DNA from: Alphaproteobacteria bacterium
Lineage (GTDB): Bacteria > Pseudomonadota > Alphaproteobacteria > Micropepsales > Micropepsaceae
Length of the DNA stretch: 64,000 bases
Reading direction: 5' to 3'
NCBI GenBank assembly: GCA_021325375.1
Contig: JAJPHG010000041.1
Coordinates: forward strand, 124,001 to 188,000
Positions 60,083 through 64,000 of this stretch are shown piece after piece. The position numbers and the translations under genes were made by a program. Below the pieces are notes generated by a model. That model ran no database searches and was not told where the DNA came from. It worked only from the letters and a program-made list of their open reading frames with translations. How positions within the stretch are numbered: the first letter of the stretch is position 1; each line of letters begins with the position of its first letter.

Positions 60083-61960
60083 TCAGCTCTCGCTCTTGAA
60101 CCCGATCCAGGCCGCCTCTTCCGTCAGCACGGTGCCCATCAGATCGATGCGGGCTTTGACGTCGTCCTCGCGACAGACGTAAAACCATTTGACCCCCAGG
60201 CCGCAGACGCGGAAGTCGCGCCCCTTGGTGGGTGGCCGGAAATCGGCGACGACGCTGGACGTGAAGGTGAGCGCGACCTGCCGCTCCTGCCCTGGTCCCG
60301 CATCGAGCGTGATCGCGACGGTCCTCTCCTCGTCGCCGCGCAACGGAACTGAAATTCGCTGCCCGTCGGAGGTATGGACGATGCCGGTCCCGTCCTGGCC
60401 CTGCACGCCTCTCAGGCCGAGATAGACGCAGATCCTCGCATCGCGCGCATCTTCGACGACGAAAGCGAGCGTCGCCGGCCCACGTTCGCGGATCCAGCAA
60501 CCCCAGGGCTCCGCCCACCACCAGCCGCGTCCGTTGCGGAAAATCTCGCCGCGCCGCGCATATCGACCGCGCGCGCCCTGGTTTTCGCCTGCGAGACTGT
60601 AGAACACCCCGGTTTTGACCGGCACCGGATAAATGCTGTCGTCCGGGATCTCCTGCGGCGCGCGGGCCGGCGTCTCTTCGGCCCAACTTTGCAATTGGCG
60701 GACGATCTGGGCGCCGATCACCTGCCAGCTTCGCGGATGGAATTCGGCCTCGATCTTGCGCTCGCGCGCGCGCCGGTTGTCGGAATCGAAAACGATGCGC
60801 TCGACCGCTTCCAGGAACGCGCGCTCCGAGTTCACGTCGAAATATTCCGCGAATGCCCCGCCCGCCTCCGGCAGCGAAGCGACGTTGGAAACGATCGGGA
60901 CCTTGCCGAAGCAGAGCGACTCGGTCACGGGCAACCCCCAGCCCTCGTAGAGGCTGGGATAGAGCGTGCAGATGCACCCCTCATAGAGCTTGCCCAGCAC
61001 GACGTCGGAGATATTCGAAAGGATCACGACTTGGCGCATGAGCTCGTCGCTCGCCGCCAGGCGCGCATGCGCCTCGCTGTTCAGCCAGCCGCGCTGGCCG
61101 ACGCACACCAATTTGGGGCAGTTCTCCTCGCCGTGACGGCGCAGAAGCTTGAGCCACGCCGCGAACGCCAGCGCGTGGTTCTTGCGCGGCTCGATCGTGG
61201 ACACGAAAAGCACGAAGCCGCCGCGCTCGAGCTCCAGCTCCTGGAGCGTCGCCTCTTCGCCGGATTCCTGTTGCCGGCCCGCGGTCGGTGCGTTGCGGAA
61301 ATCGGCGTCGAGCGTGATCACCGCCGCCTCGCGCTCGGCGCCTGCGCGGCGCGCGGCAGTGCGCAGATCCGCGAGCGTGTTGCGGGAATTCACCAGGAAA
61401 TAATCGGCGTGGACGAAGACGCTCTCGATCCATTCCTCGAAATTGTTGCGAAGCTCGCTGACGCAAAGCTCCGGCATCGCCATGGGAATGAGATCGTGGA
61501 TGAACGGAACATATAGAATGTCGAACCTGGCCTTGGCGAAGCGCACGCCGAGGAAATAGTTGTGCAGCCACCACGAGCTGCCGAGATTGAGCAGGACGGC
61601 GCCGAACGGGAACTTGAACAGCGTGCCCCGCGCGATCACCGCTTCGAGGGTCTCGGCCAGGGTGGCCCAAGCGCTTTCCGCGAAATCGCCCACGCTCATC
61701 CTGGACAAGGTCGCGAACAGCTCGCGCGGAATCTCGATCCAGTAGTTCGATTCCTTGGTGAAGCAAGCGATCGAGAATTCAAAGCCTGTGTCGCGGATCG
61801 CATATTCGACGACCTCGATCTGCACGCGCTGGATCCCCGTCGGCAGCCGCGCGCTGCGGAAATAGTTGACGACGTCGCTGACGTCGAAAACCACGTGAAA
61901 CGGGCGCACCCCGCCGGACGAAGGGGATTGGCCTGGACGCGCGTCGCTGGCGGAGTTCAT
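60083..61960 (-). CDS. Glycosyltransferase (GT4-like) with C-terminal beta-rich domain
   Basis: A 625-aa protein. Residues about 20-410 form a GT-B glycosyltransferase with the GT4 pattern: PFIHDLIPMAMPELC, YFLVNSRNTLADL, GFVLFVSTIEPRKNHALAF, NISDVVLGKLYEGCICTLYPSLYEGWGLPVTESLCFGKVPIVSN with the ExxxxxxE donor site. The remaining ~190 aa (GWWWAEPWGCWIRERGPATLAFVVED through FRVCGLGVKWFYVCR) look like a jelly-roll domain often seen in polysaccharide-modifying proteins. It heads the operon with the kinase, regulator and glycosidase, and diverges from the radical-SAM pair. Sugar donor unknown. Confidence 0.85.
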   Translation of the reverse strand: MNSASDARPGQSPSSGGVRPFHVVFDVSDVVNYFRSARLPTGIQRVQIEVVEYAIRDTGFEFSIACFTKESNYWIEIPRELFATLSRMSVGDFAESAWATLAETLEAVIARGTLFKFPFGAVLLNLGSSWWLHNYFLGVRFAKARFDILYVPFIHDLIPMAMPELCVSELRNNFEEWIESVFVHADYFLVNSRNTLADLRTAARRAGAEREAAVITLDADFRNAPTAGRQQESGEEATLQELELERGGFVLFVSTIEPRKNHALAFAAWLKLLRRHGEENCPKLVCVGQRGWLNSEAHARLAASDELMRQVVILSNISDVVLGKLYEGCICTLYPSLYEGWGLPVTESLCFGKVPIVSNVASLPEAGGAFAEYFDVNSERAFLEAVERIVFDSDNRRARERKIEAEFHPRSWQVIGAQIVRQLQSWAEETPARAPQEIPDDSIYPVPVKTGVFYSLAGENQGARGRYARRGEIFRNGRGWWWAEPWGCWIRERGPATLAFVVEDARDARICVYLGLRGVQGQDGTGIVHTSDGQRISVPLRGDEERTVAITLDAGPGQERQVALTFTSSVVADFRPPTKGRDFRVCGLGVKWFYVCREDDVKARIDLMGTVLTEEAAWIGFKSES

Positions 61961-62187
61961 GCGGAGTTGATGCGCCCCAAATTCGCGTGCAATTCAAGTT
62001 CCAGGCACGTACCCCAAGCAGCGCCATCCACCGTGGCGGTACCCTAGTGCGCGCAACCGCCGTTTTCCAGCCTCACCGCGGCAGTTGCACACGCCTAGAT
62101 AGATTTGTGTGCAATGCAAACCCGCGGACCTACACAAGCTGCAAGCGGTCTGGCAGACTGCCGCCGTTACCGCGCAGCAGGCTGGGC

Positions 62188-63624
62188 ATGAGCGTATCGA
62201 CCACCATAGGTCAAACTCCGCCGACCCTTCCCTCCCGGGCGCCGCTTTATTGTGACTGGCTTTGGCATTCGGTGACCGTGCTCTGCGACGGGACGGTGAC
62301 CTGCGGATGCTCCGATCCGTTCAAGACGCGCAATCACGGAAGCCTGAAATCGTCGTCGCTGCGCGAGATCTTCGCCGGAGCATTGATCGCGAAGCGGCGC
62401 GAGGATTTGCTCGCAGGCCATAAATGCCACAAATGCGCCCTGCACGACGGCGCCGAAGGCAAGGACCTGACGCCGAGCGGCCCATACCCGAAGAAGCTGA
62501 TGCTCGAGCCCACGATCAAGTGCAACATCCGCTGCATCAACGAGACGTGCAACATCGCCAACGACGCGGCCTTTCATCTGCGCCGCGAAGATTTCCTGTC
62601 ATGGCCGCTTTACACCAAGCTCATGGACGAGGCGGGACCGCATCTCCAGGAGCTCGTCTTCTACAATTACGGCGAGTCGTTCGCGCATCCGAAGGCGCTG
62701 GACATGCTCGCCTATGCGAAGAAGGTGAACCCGCGCATCAGGGTGGCGACCAGCACCAACGGGATTCTGCTGGCCCGCGACGGCATGGCCGAGCGCATCG
62801 TCGAGGAAGGCCTCATCGACGCGATCTGTTTCACCATCGGCGGCGTCGACCAAGAGACCTATGTCCGCTATCACAAGGCCGGATCGTTCGAGAAAGCGAT
62901 GGACGGAATGCGGCGCATGGTCGAGGCAAAGCGGCGCTTAAGCAAGTCCGCTCCGCTGGTGCACTGGCGCTACCTGCTGTTCAACTGGAACGATTCCGAC
63001 GAATGCATTGCGCAAGCGCTGCGCCTGCGCGAGGAAATCGGCGTCGACCAGTTCAAGTTCATGCTGACCGCCTCTCCGATCGAAGGCAGGTCGCTCAGGC
63101 GCGCGCCCGGAACGCCCGGATACGCCGCGATCAGGCAGTGGCTGGCATACCAGGACGACTATTCGGCGGACCCGCTTCAGGAAGCCGGCCTCTGGTCGCT
63201 CGAGAAAAGTCCGCGTCTCGGCCCTTTCAGCTGGACGGGGCGGACCGCGCGCGTCTGCATGAAGCCGGTCGACGGACAGGTCAATTTGCGCCTCGCGCGA
63301 ACGACGAACCCGGTCGCGCCGCCGCAAGCGGTGACGCTGCGCCTGCCGTGGCAGCATGAGGTGGCCGCCAATGTCGGCGCCGGCAAATGGGGCGACAACC
63401 TGATTTCGGTTCCCGTCGAGTTCCACGACGAGGTGCAGATAACGCTGGAGGTCGACCAGATATTCTCGCCGCTTCGGCATACCGACAGCCACGACAACCG
63501 GGAACTGGGCGTGATGGTATGTATGGACGGCGTCTCCGCCGCCCCCAATCCGTATCGAACCGCGGACGTGTCCGCGCTGAAGGTCAAGGGCTTGTCGCGC
63601 GGCAGCAGCCGGGAGCTCTTCTAG
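62188..63624 (+). CDS. Radical-SAM protein with N-terminal SPASM-like domain, copy 1
   Basis: A 478-aa protein. Residues 22-83 resemble a SPASM cluster-binding domain (TVLCDGTVTCGCSDPFK, GSLKSSSLREIFAGALIAKRREDLL, KCHKC) with Cys22, 33, 39, 41, 80 and 83. The radical-SAM barrel follows: EPTIKCNIRCINETC gives Cys112/116/121 (CX3CX4C, not CX3CX2C), then ELVFYNYGESFAHP and RVATSTNGILL. Residues about 375-470 are a beta-rich domain (IFSPLRHTDSHDNRELGVMVCM). The order SPASM then radical SAM is reversed from the usual. Starts at ATG 62188; the divergent glycosyltransferase suggests a polysaccharide or peptide modification role. Confidence 0.82.
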   Translation: MSVSTTIGQTPPTLPSRAPLYCDWLWHSVTVLCDGTVTCGCSDPFKTRNHGSLKSSSLREIFAGALIAKRREDLLAGHKCHKCALHDGAEGKDLTPSGPYPKKLMLEPTIKCNIRCINETCNIANDAAFHLRREDFLSWPLYTKLMDEAGPHLQELVFYNYGESFAHPKALDMLAYAKKVNPRIRVATSTNGILLARDGMAERIVEEGLIDAICFTIGGVDQETYVRYHKAGSFEKAMDGMRRMVEAKRRLSKSAPLVHWRYLLFNWNDSDECIAQALRLREEIGVDQFKFMLTASPIEGRSLRRAPGTPGYAAIRQWLAYQDDYSADPLQEAGLWSLEKSPRLGPFSWTGRTARVCMKPVDGQVNLRLARTTNPVAPPQAVTLRLPWQHEVAANVGAGKWGDNLISVPVEFHDEVQITLEVDQIFSPLRHTDSHDNRELGVMVCMDGVSAAPNPYRTADVSALKVKGLSRGSSRELF

Positions 63625-63647
63625 GTGACCGACAAGGAGCACTGGGT

Positions 63648-64000
63648 ATGAGCACCTCGACCGTCGTCGATCAAAGCCCGACGCCGTCCCCGGCCCAGGC
63701 TCAGGCTCCGCTCCATTGCGAGTGGCTTTGGAATACGGTCACGGTCCTCTGCGACGGGACGGTCACCTGCGGACTCGACGATCCTTTCAAGCTGCGCAAC
63801 CACGGAAGCCTGAAATCGGCATCGTTGCGCGAGATCTTCGCCGGCGCCGCGATCGCGAAGAGGCGCGAGGAGCTGCTCTCCGGCAAGAAGTGCTTCAAAT
63901 GCACGATGCACCAGAGCGCGCAGGGCCAGGATCTGACGCCGAGCAGCCCCTATCCCAGGAGGCTGGTCCTGGAGCCGACGATAAAATGCAACATCCGCTG
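63648..64000 (+). CDS. Radical-SAM protein with N-terminal SPASM-like domain, copy 2 (cut by window end)
   Basis: The first 117 residues of a paralogue of the preceding gene. It starts 23 bases after it behind AAGGAG. TVLCDGTVTCGLDDPFK, GSLKSASLREIFAGAAIAKR, KCFKC and LEPTIKCNIR repeat the copy-1 pattern closely, with Cys24, 35, 41, 82, 85 and 114; the extra Cys41 of copy 1 (CGC) is Leu here (CGL). The reading frame is open at the right edge, within the CX3C motif. The N-terminal 18 residues are unrelated to copy 1. Confidence 0.85.
   Translation, partial: MSTSTVVDQSPTPSPAQAQAPLHCEWLWNTVTVLCDGTVTCGLDDPFKLRNHGSLKSASLREIFAGAAIAKRREELLSGKKCFKCTMHQSAQGQDLTPSSPYPRRLVLEPTIKCNIR

Overview
The window is GC-rich, densely packed DNA from a Gram-negative bacterium. 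Outer-membrane TonB-dependent receptors (three), a Tat-exported glycosidase, DUF2147, a porin-glnK-amt unit, TetR and IclR regulators and TTG/GTG starts all point to an alphaproteobacterium of the Caulobacterales/Rhizomicrobium/sphingomonad type. That placement is inference. I see no rRNA, tRNA, CRISPR array, transposase or phage gene. No gene-free stretch exceeds 300 bases. The longest are 47535-47790 (divergent promoter with paired operators), 61961-62187 (divergent promoter, no site I can support), 54286-54511 (receptor promoter, one short palindrome), 16625-16847 (repeat hairpins) and 17379-17599 (terminator-like hairpin, then the porin promoter).

Region by region. 1-5.0 kb: the end of a [NiFe]-hydrogenase maturation operon, hypF(partial)-hypC-SIS isomerase-hypD-hypE-FmdE-like, with ATGA overlaps at three junctions; the hydrogenase itself must lie to the left. 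5.0-7.5 kb: two co-linear VanX-type (M15D) proteins, both lacking the catalytic Glu, flanking a phosphoribosyltransferase-like gene and probably reading on from the hyp operon. 7.6-12.5 kb: exported amidohydrolase, a nested palindromic repeat, a D-cysteine desulfhydrase-like enzyme coupled to an aspartate/glutamate racemase-like enzyme, and an exported acetamidase/formamidase. 12.6-17.4 kb: a membrane protein with an effector-like C-terminal domain, a DAACS symporter coupled to a MetX-like secreted hydrolase, a membrane-anchored LuxR regulator and a DUF4199 protein. 17.6-21.6 kb: porin-glnK-amtB and a MetF-like reductase. 21.6-23.0 kb: HTH-methyltransferase.

23.1-32.7 kb is a catabolic locus built around an IclR regulator. 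It contains an alpha/beta hydrolase, two MetE/epoxyalkane:CoM-transferase-like zinc proteins, a TonB-dependent receptor, a CaiB-type CoA-transferase, a citryl-CoA-lyase-like protein, a VOC protein, an FMN-barrel protein and a small secreted protein. A shared 30-bp palindrome lies upstream of its transcription units, which suggests one regulon; its substrate is unknown. 32.7-37.6 kb: GH92 mannosidase, FHS-type sugar permease and GH47 mannosidase (high-mannose glycan use), downstream of an RND efflux permease/adaptor pair (37.7-42.0 kb) controlled by a divergent TetR with two clear operators.

42.9-50.7 kb is a second catabolic module: TetR, acyl-CoA ligase and TonB receptor on the minus strand, and MFS transporter plus carboxylesterase on the plus strand, sharing a promoter that carries a 21-bp inverted repeat. 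50.8-56.4 kb: small secreted protein, a 991-aa TonB receptor, TetR, a predicted metal-dependent hydrolase and DUF2147. 56.5-62.0 kb: a compact minus-strand operon glycosyltransferase-LytS-like kinase-LytTR regulator-glycosidase. It diverges from two tandem radical-SAM genes (the second cut by the window edge) whose SPASM-like cysteine domain lies before, not after, the radical-SAM motif. This last region and the IclR regulon are the parts most likely to hold undescribed biology.
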